Positions 22,140 to 33,871 of a DNA stretch of 64,000 bases are shown here, piece by piece. The DNA is from Raffaelea ambrosiae. Lineage: Eukaryota > Ascomycota > Sordariomycetes > Ophiostomatales > Ophiostomataceae. The first letter of the stretch is position 1. Each line of letters begins with the position of its first letter. Both the position numbers and the translations under genes were made by a program. The DNA is taken from assembly GCA_002778195.1 (NCBI GenBank), contig PCDI01000002.1, positions 186,001 to 250,000 on the forward strand, in the 5' to 3' direction. The notes beneath the pieces are model-generated. The model saw only the letters and a program-made list of their open reading frames with translations, had not been told where the DNA came from and did no database searches.

Positions 22140-23300
22140 GCCTTCGACCTCAGCCCTTGCTGCAGACGTCTCCCGGGACATGAAACGCCTTGCTGCTGAT
22201 GAATGCGAGGTTGCGTCTCTGATCAACTTAAAACAGCAACCGCATGTTCACAGCGCCTCTACAGCCTGGTCGACAAGCTGACCTGGAACCGCACGACCGC
22301 CATAATGGTGGTGACTTTGGTAACAGCAAGGAAGTCCACGTGGTCGATAGCAAAGCCGTGCTAGACAAAATCAGAATCCAGCACATTTATAAGCCCAATG
22401 GTTCGGTTGGCCGCGGGTCAAGTCTAGTGCGGACAAGATCCAGGCAAAAGCTGAGCATGATCACGAAACCAGCACGGGCATCTGGGTGCAGGCGCCGAAC
22501 GCTAACCATGTGTGCCTCCCGAATGTGATGCGCTCCTTTGTTGACATGATGCTCGTCAGTGCCGTGCGAGACATTTGAGGAAATTTTCATGACGTACAAT
22601 GCCGTGGTCGACTCGCTCACTAAGCGGCAGAAAACACTGAAGCAGAGCTGGGACTTTGTCTGCGACTGCGTTTTGTGCCGGGCCGAAATGCAGGTTCTTG
22701 CAGCTGTCCAGGGCACACGCGCCCGTCTCAAGGTCGAGCCCGGCCGCTTACTTTTAGCAAACAATCTGGACCACGTCAACATGCACGCGGCCAGTTTGCT
22801 GGCAAAAGGAAGGACAGCTAAGAAGCTTCTGGACAGGTCCGTGAAACGTATCCGCCGGCCGTCTACGACTGCCTTTCAAGCTTCGGTTGTATCGGTATCG
22901 GCGCCCGGCTCTGCCTAGTGGGAATAATGCGGTCACCGAGCGACGACCTCGTCCAGTTTTTCGATGTTCTACAGAAGGCAGGCTATTTTGTTGCTGTCAA
23001 GGACAGTCAAGTGTTAACCGACCGATAATTTGCGGTATCAGCGGCAGGCTACCCTTGCTGCCCTGTATGCAGTGTCTCATACCGTGGGAAAGTGGCAGCT
23101 GACTCTGCGCTCGAAGCTTTGGGGAAGAGCATGTGCGCCACCGGGTTTGACACTGATGAAGGTCTCGAGGAGTGCCACGGACGTTGCAATTCCGAAGTAG
23201 CCGAAGCCTTAGTTTATTTGGAGGGATTTTCTCGAACTTCACTGGCACATGATGTTGTAATCCTGAGCACACATGACGGCAGCTGGGTCTATGGTGAATA
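22140..23300 (+). pseudogene. Wrecked SET/TPR-domain (SMYD-like) gene
   Basis: Fragments in several frames line up with the order of fungal SMYD-type SET proteins, which are lysine methyltransferase-like. The order is VVDSKAVLDKIRIQHIYKPN (22345-22400), a shifted GIWVQAPNANHVCLPNVM (about 22478-22530), then VDMMLVSAVRDI and a TGA at about 22575. The post-SET part follows in a third frame: EIFMTYNAVVDSLTKRQ, then WDFVCDCVLCRAEM (22580-22690). Stops and frame changes separate every piece, and the N-terminal part is barely recognisable. Downstream segments to about 23300 resemble the helical tail but are weaker. No intact reading frame is possible by ordinary splicing. It is probably dead; limits are approximate. 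Confidence 0.7.
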
Positions 23301-23489
23301 GAGACAGGCGTCGAACGATTACCCGAGGCGGAAGCTGCCAAATGTAGCCAGAAGACGAGGAAGATAGAAGAAAGGGGAACTTCGTGAGTTTTGCTTTTGG
23401 GACTTTGACCTGCCAAGATACGGGACTGTTCTAATTTAAGCTTCTCAATGCTATTGAAGCATTGCACTAGACTAGTACAAGTCCTCGAA

Positions 23490-25480
23490 TAGCATTGTTG
23501 CAATCGAATTGGTTTCACAAGCCGAAATTATTACTCCTCGGGCACTTCCTCACCTTCTCAGTGCAGAGGATAGTATGTCCACAGTCGTCAGGCATATTGC
23601 GGAAGACTGCAATCTCATTGACACATCACTCAATCCGTTCTGGCCCCGGATGGGTTTCTTCACGTCAAGAAGTATGGCAAGAATATTGATCAGCCAAATG
23701 AGGGGACCTGTATGAGCTGAACAAAGCAGTCAAGGACAAAGAATAAAGTTCGACCATGAATCGCAGAAGTTTGTCGACTGCGTACTATTGGAGTTTGAGG
23801 AATATGGCTCCGGCATGCTCGACGATGCCGGAATCCGTGCCAGGCAAGAAAGAAGCAACCGCATCAAGCAGCTGTGCGCAAATTTCCTTAAAATCTGCAC
23901 AACAATCAGACGACGGCTTCTTCTTCACTCTAGAGGAGTCAGACGGCGCACCGGTCAAGGACCGTGAGCCCACAGACGGAATCGGCAAGGAGTTCTACCG
24001 TTTTGCCAACAAGAGCACGACCATCTCGCGGTATACCACCGGCCCAGAGACACGCAGGCGCATATACATCGCACGGAATCAGCCGTACCGCGAAAATGTT
24101 CCAATATTTCGCGAAGTGATACTTCTACGCGACGATGAGGCACGTGAGCTTGGGGCCAAAAACTATGCGGCTACCAAGCTCCCATACCGCATAGCCGAGT
24201 CCGTGGAGGAGTGGAGCAACTGATGCACCGCCTGGCGGACATGTTGATTTCGTTTCGCCCGCGGCTCTGGGAAGAGGCCCAAGAGATTGAGCGATAGCTT
24301 GGAAAAGGAGGGGTTTCGGAAGATTGATGCACTGGGATTACGTGTACTATCAACCAGAAGGGCAATGCCCATGTCGCGCAGGCATATCGCATCATTGCCG
24401 AGTACTTTCTGCCGAATCACAGATTCAATGAGATGACCGACACACTTTCCAAGTGTCTTCAGCTCTGGTTTGAGGCTTTGGACAAGGAGGACCTGGGCGC
24501 CTTTGTTCGGCACGAAGACGTGCAGGGCTGTGGGACGACCAGCCAGGGAGCCAGGGGCAGCTTCATCGGGCACCTCTTTGCGGACATTCTCAGCCGTCCA
24601 AACAAGTACAAGGGTTTCCAGAGCGTCAACTTGCGGCCTGTAAGTCGAGGGCTGTTTGGAGTGAGGAGAGTCGAAAACAGAGCACACACTGACATGATTT
24701 GTGAAACCTAGAGCTACCTGAAGCCAGATGGCAACATGGTGTATCCGGCCAACACAGAAGGAGCAAGTATGCACGATTCTACGGCTACAATGCCACTCTC
24801 AAGTTAGAAGAGGGCACCGGCAGCATGGAGGCCAGACGTGCTGAAACAATTGAGCTTGCACTACACAAGTCTTGGTCCAGAATACTCGAAAACATGGAGG
24901 GAAGAGCATCCCGGAAGCTATGATCCACCCGAAAAGCTTCCTGACGAGGCCATGACAGTACGTTTGGGTCGACGTTTCCATCGAACCAAATTCACACTTG
25001 GGATGCTGTGAGTTTCTACGAGCAGCTTGATTATGATTTGACTTGGAACAACAAGACTGGCCGACAGACTACGTGTCATCCACTGGAAGAACAACGTACT
25101 CTTTGACCCAGTCGTGCATAACGCGGGCAGCCACGAGGCTCTGCTCCAGCTTGACGAAGACAAGATTTACCGGGACCTTGAGACAAGGCTGCATTCCAGG
25201 TCAGCCCCAGACGACTGCTGACTATTCCTATGCCTGGTGGGTGTAGTCCCAATTCTCGAAGGAGCAGTGCGCGGAAGCAGTTTCTCGCTGGCCATTGCGG
25301 TGCCATGATTTTCGCAGCCGATTTCTTCCAGACAACGTTTGCCGAGAAGCCGCTCGCCCCTGAAGCTTGGTAGGAGCTCCGAAAGGGCATTTTGGAGTAC
25401 GGCAGCCGAAATGACCTGGAGTTGGCCAGGGAGTAATTGGGGGGCCATGATGTGACGCTGAACGCTTTGTTCTCTGACAT
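23490..25480 (+). pseudogene. Second decayed coding remnant, family not recognised
   Basis: Protein-like stretches alternate between frames with stops between them. Examples are FVDCVLLEFEEYGSGMLDDA near 23770, GKEFYRFANKSTTISRYTTG near 23990, RIIAEYFLPNHRFNEMTDTL near 24385 and GSFIGHLFADILSRPNKYKG near 24560. A GTAAGT donor near 24640 and a CCTAG acceptor near 24712 still look functional, so this was a real spliced gene. The final part (IFAADFFQTTF then LRKGILEYGSRNDLELARE, ending about 25480) carries a TAG inside it. I cannot name the family. It abuts the SET wreck and shares its state of decay. Confidence 0.5.
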
Positions 25481-25520
25481 GGGTGTATCGGCTGGGTCAT
25501 GAGGGTTGTTGGTAATTATG

Positions 25521-25565
25521 TGATCTGATCTGATCTGTCCTGTCCTGTCCTGTCCCGTCCTGTCC
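25521..25565. repeat. Pentanucleotide tandem repeat with a switch of unit
   Basis: Three TGATC units run directly into TGTCC units (four perfect, one CGTCC variant, one more perfect): nine pentamers in register. It lies at the edge of the first eroded island. Confidence 0.9.
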
Positions 25566-27029
25566 TGCGTTTTCTGTACTTTCACCAAGTGAAACAAAAC
25601 TCGGGAATGGTTTGTCGCAACTGAACCCACACCCATCTCACTAAACGGGTGACCAAACAAAAGGACTCTCATTCCAGCGCAATAATGCCTCAGGCGTGAC
25701 TTGCCCTGCGTGTGTTGTGACATCTCCAGGATTGGGATCAGCTCCCATACCGCCTGTCATGGGGGAGGTCTCCAGACCGACACACCCTGTAGACCGCTTA
25801 CACACGGGGCGCATGGCCAGCAAAGGGGAAAAAGCGGGTCTGCACAGAACTAATGCACCGGATGCCACCCGTCAAGTCTGTCGGCGGCGCAGGCATTCTG
25901 GTGGTCCGAAGGCGACATTTGGGACATTCCGGTCTGGCGAGCGCAGCTGAGGGGGGCGGAGAGGATGTGTCATAGGCTGGTGTCGATTGCAGTACTATGT
26001 ACTCGTACTGTGGTACATAAGAGGACAGGGCGGTGGAGAGCACCAACAACCAGTGGGGCAGTCTTTTCGTCGAACCGATGCCGCACGCGGACTTAATACT
26101 CGTAGTTACCACCATGAATGCAGGCGAGGGCAGGCGCGCCCAGGGGACTAGGGCGTTCCTTCCGTGCAGAGCCTGAGGGGCACACTTTCCTATTACCTGT
26201 TGCTATGTGTTGTTGGGGCCAATTTGGGGCTATTTGCCTCTATTTTTTCTTTTTCTTTTTGGGCGCCCTTCTGACCGCCCCTTTGGTCAGCCAGACATCG
26301 TTGGATTGCCGTCGTCGCGGCTTTTTGCTCTACATGCCTGGCCACGACCTCTCTTCCTTTTTTTCCCCTGCCTCCTGCCCCCGTGCCATGCCGACATAGC
26401 GTCGTATCACCCGCCGGCCCTCGCATCTTCTCTCCCCTCTCTGTTTTCTCGTGTCTTCCCATCCGATTTTCCCTGCACAACCTCTCTGGACGGACTTCAT
26501 TTTTCAAGTTTGTCACGCAGGATTGGACGGATTCCGTGACGAGGGGAGACTGGCAGAAAAGCGAGGGCGAGGGCCAAGAGAAACGACCGACCAAAAGACC
26601 GACAAATCCCCCGATCCAGAACGACGTGAACGGCGTGAGCAACACGAGCCGGCCCCTGACGCATCCCGCGCGGCAGACACTCCAAAAGTCAGACAACTGC
26701 TATCGCACACCACTTTAAGCTCTGCTCTACTGCCTTCCTGCTCTGCGGCGCCTCTGTGACTTTGCGACTCTACGTCGTCTCTTGACTGGCCTGCCTGGCC
26801 ATGCGAGCTTCTTGGAACCACAGCCACGAGCCTGAGCCAGCTGACCTAACGACACTCGTTTTTGTTTGATATTTTCTTTTTTGCCGCCAGCAGCCTTCTG
26901 GCTGATTCGCACCACGACCATTTCCTCCCTGGATGAAGCACCACCACCACCACCACCACCACCAGCAAGTACCACCGCAGATACCCGAACACACAAGCAC
27001 AGACATCGCCAACCCCGCCATTGGTCATC
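25566..27029. other. Intergenic region upstream of the 718-aa gene
   Basis: About 1.5 kb with no supported gene. It contains TACTCGT-type elements at about 25995 and 26098, pyrimidine-rich tracts at 26235-26480 and a CAC repeat just before the next start codon. Confidence 0.55.
26939..26963. repeat. (CAC)n microsatellite in a probable 5' UTR
   Basis: About eight CAC/CCA units, roughly 65 bp before the ATG at 27030. Confidence 0.85.
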
Positions 27030-29186
27030 ATGTCGGATCCTGTCCCCCCAAAGACCACCCCCCGTCGGCGCTTTGCGCCCGTTCCCATCGAGACCACCTA
27101 TGAGCGGTACCGCAAGGGCATGCCGGCCGGCGAGCCCACGCCGTCGCCGTCACCGTCACCACGATCGCCGTCACCGCCTCGCCGGCCACGGGCAGGCACA
27201 GCTTCCAGAGAGCCCGAGAAGAAGCGCTTTGCACCCCAGCTGATCGAGTCCTCGCGGCGGTCTCGACGCATAGGTGATGTCGGCCCGGCCACCAAACCCA
27301 CCGACAAGACTGATATCACGCCCTACTACAACCACATCTACACCCCCAAGACCAAGAGGAAGCACCGCAAGCGCGAGTCGCTCGCCCGCCGCGAGTCCTG
27401 CGATGACGAGACTGCCGGCCATGTCTTTGAAATGCTAGCTCGCGAGGCTGAGAAGCGCCTCTTCGACGACGCCCTAGCCGCCTTCCCCAACAGCCGTGCC
27501 CGTGCTGGCGGTGCCGAGCATTTTGCTATCCGCGAAGGCTCCGACGATGACAGCACCGACACTCAGAGCCGCAGCGTCACCGGACCGGGTCCGCACACGC
27601 GTACCGCTCGCCGGTCTCGCCGCGACTCATACACAGAAGAACTAGGCTGGGCCGTGCGGGAGATGCAGGAGCATGCAGACCAGCTCTCCAAGGTGCGCAC
27701 AGGCTCGACGGGGCCCGGTGGTGCCTCGCCCTATCTTGCCTCGGTTGTCCCAGCTGCCGGGTCCTCTGCCCTGGCGGGTGCAGAGGCTGCGACCGCGACC
27801 GCTTTCCGGAAACACACCCACAATGAGCGCATCTCGACCCTGGAACTGGATCAGATGAGCATCGAGAGCCCGCCAACCGACCCAATCTGGACGACGACCG
27901 AGCGCAAGCCGACCCAGGACCCCTTCCGTCCGATTGGCGAGTCCCACATGCCTTTCATATCAGAGGAGCCACGCCGCCAATCTGGTGCCAGTGATGCTTA
28001 CCGTGGCATCCCAGCCTATGCGAGGAAGTTGCGTGAAGCCGAAGGGGACCTGGAGGAGGACGATGAGGAGGAGCTATTGCGGCACAATGTACAGTCAGCG
28101 CCACGGCCAATTGGGGAGAGTGGCATGCCGTACATCCCCACAGGGCCGGCGGGCAAGCCTATGTTACCCGATGAAGGCTTCCGGGGCCGCAATCCGTTCG
28201 CCGGCTACCGCAACCGGGACTTGTTTGCCGAGCGCGAGCTGAACAAGCTGCGTCGCAAGTCGCCGCCGATGCTTGGCAAGGACCTGGTATTCCCTAAGTG
28301 CCTGTCGCCGCAGCAGACACAGTCCGAACCAGAGTTTTTGTGGACTAAGAGCCGGGTTAAGGAGGAGTCGCACCGCGACGCCACGGGCAAGAACGGTCTG
28401 TGGAACGGATACTGTTACTCGCGCGAGAAGAACGAGGCGCTGGCGCCGATTGATCGGCCGGTCATGTTAGCGACGCCGTTCCCGCCGAGCTCGCCGGGTG
28501 ACCCGTTTGCACAGGCGTTTAGCTCGAGCGCCCCCGACATGATTACAGACGAGCCGGCGGACTTCCGGGAGTTTAGAGAAGAAAGGGAAGCGAGAGAGGC
28601 CAGAGAGATCCGGGAGAGTAGCACACAGCTGTTTGCCCAGGCAGTCCATTCGATGCCGTCAGGTACGCTGTCGGCAGGCGGGAGTATAGGCCGGGGTGGG
28701 TCGATGGCCCAGAGAATGGAGCAGCGGCATGGCCTCAGCCACAACCAACCCAAGGGCCTGCACATCCTGATGAGCCTGGACCAGCGACTGAAGGAAGAAG
28801 CGGAAGCAGCGGAGCTGGAGGAGAAGATTGCGGCGGAGTTCACGGACAGCTTTGTGACGCAGGTGTACAACTACCTGTCGCTGGGCTACCCGGCGATGGC
28901 GCGGGCCTACGACGACGAGCTGTCTAAGATCTCGCGGATTCCGCTGAAAGTGCTCGAGGACGGCGACCAGAACGCCATGGACCAGATCAGCAAATCCAAG
29001 GGGCACATCGCTCTCGACGACGACGAGGACGGCGGTCCTCCGAAGCAGGTCGACCATAGCGATTGCCCACGTTGGCGGGCACTAAAGCTGTACATTTTTG
29101 AATGGGCACGGCAGCATCCGAATCTGAACAGCATCAGCCCGCTGGCCTGGGGCATGCAAGAGCGTCGTGGCAGTTGGGGGGTGTGA
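27030..29186 (+). CDS. Conserved-looking disordered fungal protein, 718 aa, function unknown
   Basis: Single exon. Translation most likely starts at the ATG at 27030 (MSDPVPPKTTPRRRFAPVP). The N-terminus is Pro/Ser/Arg-rich (SPSPSPRSPSPPRRP). A motif resembling its own start recurs at residues about 64-71 (KKRFAPQLIE), as does RPIGESxMPxI in the middle (FRPIGESHMPFI and PRPIGESGMPYI). The C-terminal third looks folded: a Glu/Ala-rich helix (LKEEAEAAELEEKIAAEF), then VYNYLSLGYPAMARAYDDEL, KISRIPLKVLEDGD and LKLYIFEWARQHPNLNSISP. No signal peptide or membrane segment. The repeated motifs suggest short linear binding sites, but this is inference. I do not recognise the family. Confidence 0.82.
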   Translation: MSDPVPPKTTPRRRFAPVPIETTYERYRKGMPAGEPTPSPSPSPRSPSPPRRPRAGTASREPEKKRFAPQLIESSRRSRRIGDVGPATKPTDKTDITPYYNHIYTPKTKRKHRKRESLARRESCDDETAGHVFEMLAREAEKRLFDDALAAFPNSRARAGGAEHFAIREGSDDDSTDTQSRSVTGPGPHTRTARRSRRDSYTEELGWAVREMQEHADQLSKVRTGSTGPGGASPYLASVVPAAGSSALAGAEAATATAFRKHTHNERISTLELDQMSIESPPTDPIWTTTERKPTQDPFRPIGESHMPFISEEPRRQSGASDAYRGIPAYARKLREAEGDLEEDDEEELLRHNVQSAPRPIGESGMPYIPTGPAGKPMLPDEGFRGRNPFAGYRNRDLFAERELNKLRRKSPPMLGKDLVFPKCLSPQQTQSEPEFLWTKSRVKEESHRDATGKNGLWNGYCYSREKNEALAPIDRPVMLATPFPPSSPGDPFAQAFSSSAPDMITDEPADFREFREEREAREAREIRESSTQLFAQAVHSMPSGTLSAGGSIGRGGSMAQRMEQRHGLSHNQPKGLHILMSLDQRLKEEAEAAELEEKIAAEFTDSFVTQVYNYLSLGYPAMARAYDDELSKISRIPLKVLEDGDQNAMDQISKSKGHIALDDDEDGGPPKQVDHSDCPRWRALKLYIFEWARQHPNLNSISPLAWGMQERRGSWGV

Positions 29187-30800
29187 TATCCCGGAAACCC
29201 ACCCATCCTCCCCTCTTTCCTCTGTTCCGTTTCTCTCCTGTTTTCTTCCAACCGTTTTTTATATATCCTCATACTGCTTTCTTTCCATTTTCTTTTCATC
29301 AATTTAATATCCCCTTCTCGACACTTTGATGACGACTCACGACACGCCGCATCCCATCCGTGGCCGGCACTGGGGGAATTTGTTTTGTTCTGTTTTTGGG
29401 TACGGCTTGTTTCGCAGCTTTCAGACTTTGATTTTGCGTTGATTCGGTTCCCGACTTGCTTCGATTTAATTTCGGTTCGGCTCCGGCATTATTTAAGCTT
29501 CGCTTCGGTTTGATATTTTCATCCAGCTCCTTGTGTCTTTTCAAACGATGATAGCGTCATGGCAACATCTTTTTCTGTTGCCTCCCTTTTTGCATACTTT
29601 TGGGGGATTATACGATATGAAACAGGGGTTTGTGCCAGCGTAGGGCATTTTAAGTAAAGGGGAAAAGCAACATCAAAATCTGGCCAGAGGAGCCCAGGTG
29701 GTCTATACATCAGACAAGGGGTGTTGTCTGGCGGTGGAAAGCCTGCCAGGGCAAGGAGGGGGATGTACACGGCACATGATTCTGGTCTGAAGGAGAAAAT
29801 GGCGTCATGGATATGACCCAGATAAGGGACTCTACACAGAAACTCACGCACGGAAAAGCAGATTTTTCTTTTTTTTTTCCCTCTTCACAATCTCGGTGCT
29901 CTTTTCTCTTATTCCGGACTTTGCTTGTTTGCTTTCTTTTCGTAATTCTTTTTTTTGTGCTTGGATCGTGGACCTTCTTTGAAAGGAGGGGTGTCCGAAT
30001 GAACGGCTCAAGTCAGCTCATCGGGGTGAATGGGAATGGGAGCTCTTGACTGCCACTCCTCTTGCATGTGGAATGTGCTGAAAATGCTTTTCTCCGCAAC
30101 GTCTGCGGGATCTTCATGTGAAGTCCCCTGGACCAGGACACTAATGGCCGATGATCTATCCCCCTCTCCTGGAGCACTAATAGCGGGTCGGCATAGTGGG
30201 CCATCTATGTTCTCGGCCACCACAAAGACACTAAGCAGTCCCCTCACCTCTCCAACCGCCCCCTAAAATTAAACCCAGCTCGCTGCACCGTAGCTGTAGC
30301 TTCCCCTGTCCAAACTTGTTTTTTACCTCCGCTTGTTACAGGGAGAAAGTTTGCCTTCTCTCCCTTCTATCTCTCTCTTCCCTCGGTCGTTCGTCTTCTT
30401 GTATCTCCAAATCCATCACATTATTTCTGGCGAGTGTCCTTTCAGCGAACGTAAAGGAGAGATATCTTCACAAAAACCAGAGAAGAGCACAGGGCAGTTC
30501 TTTAGAAGTGCAGTGTCCTGAATTAACAGCTGTTTTAGGGCGGAGCAAGGCACGACCGCCTTCTGTTTTAGGACACTCAGTAGTAATATTGGGGCCTCTT
30601 TTTTATTTTATTTGAATTGTCAGCTACGCCAACTGCGACAGATCACCAGAAAAGCTCACCTCTATTATCTGTGCCGTCACATCTGCAACAAAGCTCACCT
30701 CTGACTGTCGACTTGCACCTCCGAGATCCGACCTCCTCTCCCCCACCACCGTCGCCCTCTCTCCCGTCCGTTGCCCCTGCTCTTCGCGCACCAGGCTCCA
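29187..30800. other. Intergenic region between tandem genes
   Basis: About 1.6 kb between two plus-strand genes. It holds the 3' flank of the 718-aa gene, T-rich stretches near 29870 and 29950 and pyrimidine-rich sequence before the next start. No coding frame is supportable. Confidence 0.55.
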
Positions 30801-33212
30801 ATGGAACAGTCGCCCCTGACGCACCAGCCTCGTCCAGAGGTCTTTCAGCCAAAGATTGTCCAGCTCTACGAGGAGCTCTTTGGGGTATGTGCTTGTGGTC
30901 TAGTGTTTTCTCTAAGTCGGCCTCCTGCCTATTCTCTACTTTGCGTCTACTTCCTGCACTCCTTCTCGTACCCCTGTTCTGCTGCATCTCCCGTTAGCAC
31001 ACTTCGACCACCACTACATCAGTTTCGCTAACCACCCACTCTCACAGGATGACCAGGATGCTCCTATCGCCCCCTCCGAGGGCTTCTGGACCGAGTTCTT
31101 CTTGCTAAAACCTGACCGACACACCCTCCGCGCTATCATCGACGACATCCCACCAGCCGAGCTGCTCGCTCTCGAAACGCAGACACGAGCGCTGTTTGCC
31201 CGTGCCGTCACCATCGCCACAGGTGGGGTTGACATAGGGCGGGGACCCGAGAAGGCTGCGACCAGCAGGAACGGCTCGGCACTCCATGGCGTCTCCCCGA
31301 CGTCGCCCACATCTGGAGGTGGTGCCGCTCCGGCGTCGGCCGCCCTGCCACCCTCCCCGGCCCGCGCAGAAAAGGCCGCCGCGGCCGCTCTCGACACCCT
31401 CAGCGTGTTCCTGTCTTCGGTGCTCGACAAAAAATACACTAACCCAAGCTCTGATGTGATAGCCGTGCTGGCTGGACTGGATCGTGTGGACGCGGTAATG
31501 ACCGAGTTCGTGGCTGCGTTGGACGGTCTGTTGCGGCACGGGCGGTCGCTAGCATTGCGGACCAAGGCTGTCGAGGTGACCCTGGCCGTGACCGCGGGGG
31601 CGTACCAGACAACTCTGTTGACGTACTTTATCCAACGGGATCTGTTCCCATCTATTATACGAGTACACTCCCTCTCCTTACTGCCCCTTCCCTACCTCTA
31701 TTCTTGCTCTCTTCGTCTTCCCATGCGTTGCTTTTTCTACCTGTGACCTCTAACGCCCACCAGCTCATCGTCGACTCCGACTCGCCGCGTGCCGTCTTCG
31801 ACCCTTTCATGCTCATCGGCCTACTGGCCAACTACAACAAATTCGAATTTCAGAACCCCTATCAGCTGCGTCTTAACGATTTTGTCAATGAAGCCGCCAT
31901 CCAGACCATCCTGCGCAGCGTCGGCGACGGCTGCCGCCGCCTGCGCGGCCAGTACATCGATATCCAAGACGATTTGCCCGAGGGCTGGACCCTGGCTAAC
32001 ACGCTGGGGCTTATCGGCCTCAGCGGCATTGCCCCCGGCGCGAAGCCATCTAACAAACCCGTATACGACGCCGACACTGCCAAGACGCTGTTCGCCGAGC
32101 TACCGGGGCCCGAGGCAGCTATCTTGCTAGCCACATACGACTTTACCCACGCCAACAAGCTGTTCTGCTTCAACCTGGTAACATTACCAGGGCAGACGAC
32201 GACAACGAACAAGAAAGCTTCTGAAGGCAGCAACGCCCCGAACACCACAAATAGCGAGAACCAGGAGCAGCCGTTTGCAAGCTTCATCTCGATGGTATCA
32301 TACCTTGTGCAGCATGCTTACCGATCACAACGCAGTACACTCTACACGCACCTGACTTTCATGGTGTTCCGCCTCCTGATTGAGGACCCGGTGCTGTGCA
32401 AGCGCATGTGCAGCGACGAGAACAAGACGCCCGTGCGCCTGTGCCGACAACGGGCACCGCACCTGCCCTTACCGAAACCGGCGGCGCGCCCGCTGGCTGC
32501 GAGCATCATGGACGTCATGGTGGACAGCATCACGCACAATCTGCGGCGGCGGCTGGACGTCGGGATGTACACGCTGTGCGTGGGTATCCTTCTGCGGCTG
32601 GTAGCTCACCTGTCACGGACGCGTACACGGCTGGCGTACCACTGGTCGGAGCTGTTTCGGGCCATCATGGGGCTGATCAAGTTTCTGACGACGTACGCGG
32701 CGGACCTGCAGGGAGGCAGCCACGGACACAGCAGCCCCCATCTGGAGACACTGCTGGACCATGTGGTGAATTTAGTAGCGCTGGGCTTGTCGGCGGGCGA
32801 GGCGTTTTTGCCGACGCCGGCATCGTACGACGATTTGTTTTATAAAGTGGTAGAGGCGGGCGAGACGCTGACCAAGTTCCGCGACACGTACAAGCTGGCG
32901 AGCCGGCCGACAAACAGCATTGAGACGCTGATCAGTGTGAGCGCGCACTACCACCAGATGCTGGCAGATGGTGTGGCCAAGGGCGGCAAGGGCGGCCGCG
33001 TCAAGGGCTCATCTTCTGGCGGGTCGTCGTCTCTGACCAGCTTGCAAGTGGCTGAGGTCATCAAGCAGGGCTACGAGACGCTCAGCATCCAGGCGATGGA
33101 GGGGCTGGACAGCTGGGAAAGGTTCCGCGAAGCTGACGAGCGGACGCTGCTAAAGCGGGTGGCCCGGGCCGCGGTTGCAGACGTCAAGTTTCTGGTGGGG
33201 GATGACGATTGA
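30801..33212 (+). CDS. Armadillo-like helical protein, ARMH3/DUF1741 (UPF0588) family
   Basis: Exons 30801..30884, 31048..31662 and 31764..33212 give 715 aa, all phase 0. Introns end GTATGT/ACAG and GTACAC/CCAG. The order matches the ARMH3 (C10orf76)/UPF0588 family: an N-terminal KIVQLYEELFG helix, EGFWTEFFLLKPDRHTLR, a low-complexity insert and LLTYFIQRDLFPSIIRLI across the second splice. Then comes the diagnostic FMLIGLLANYNKFEFQNPYQ. Further helices include YLVQHAYRSQRSTLYTHLTF, IMDVMVDSITHNLRRRLDVG and RLAYHWSELFRAIMGLIKFL. The human member works at the Golgi with GBF1 and PI4KB; the fungal role is less clear. A Gly/Ser/Lys insert near residue 640 is species-specific-looking. It is in tandem with the Isa1 gene. 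Confidence 0.88.
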
Positions 33213-33871
33213 AGGATGGGGCCATATGGATGCTGCTTGGGAACTTTCTTTCTTTATTGGCCATGCATCTTTCCGTTTACCGGGGTTACCTCTTTTGGCA
33301 TCACAGCACAGGCGTCTCTGGGATATTACTTTACTATTGTATTGTATGATACGAGATTGGACGAGCGACGGGTTCTATTTTTTACGTCTCTCTTTTATGT
33401 ATATTTTTTTAAAAATATTTCCTGGTTTTTGGGAACCTCAATAGACAGACATGTTTGGCCTCGTTCACAAATGGAGTTCACACTGACGAAGATTGTCCAA
33501 TGGGCGGCCAGACTGGCATTGCCTTACCCGTCTTGACCAATACGACAGCCCTGATTGGCTCGGTCAAATACGGAATACACAGTTAATCCGTACCGTAGGT
33601 TTAATATAATCCGCACAGTGTGTCGCCCCATGAGCACACCGGCTGTGTTTTACTCGTAGGATGCGGGCATGTCCCAAAGTCCCTCCTTCCCTTAGAAATC
33701 AAAGCCCATACTTTTCCCACTTTCCCATATACCACTTGCCTGCTATTCCTTCCCATAAAAGAAGACTCGCGACGTTCATTCCTCCTTTCTTTTTGTCTTG
33801 TGCCAACTTCTCCTTTGAATTGACTCCTTTACAGTCGTTACCCCCCCCCCCCCCCAGTCCCTTCCGCCACC
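33213..33871. other. Intergenic region with poly-C before Isa1
   Basis: About 660 bp between two plus-strand genes. TACTCGTAGG occurs near 33651. A run of 15 C at 33841-33855 ends 16 bp before the Isa1 start codon, so it probably lies in the 5' UTR. Confidence 0.6.

Noticed and set aside
21883..25520. Transposon or giant mobile element as the cause of the eroded island
   Set aside because: No terminal repeats, target-site duplication, transposase, reverse transcriptase or tyrosine recombinase signature seen.
25566..27029. Plus-strand frames between 26118 and 26760 as an upstream exon of the 718-aa gene
   Set aside because: No donor site gives a phase-compatible join, and the 27030 ATG has a natural N-terminus.
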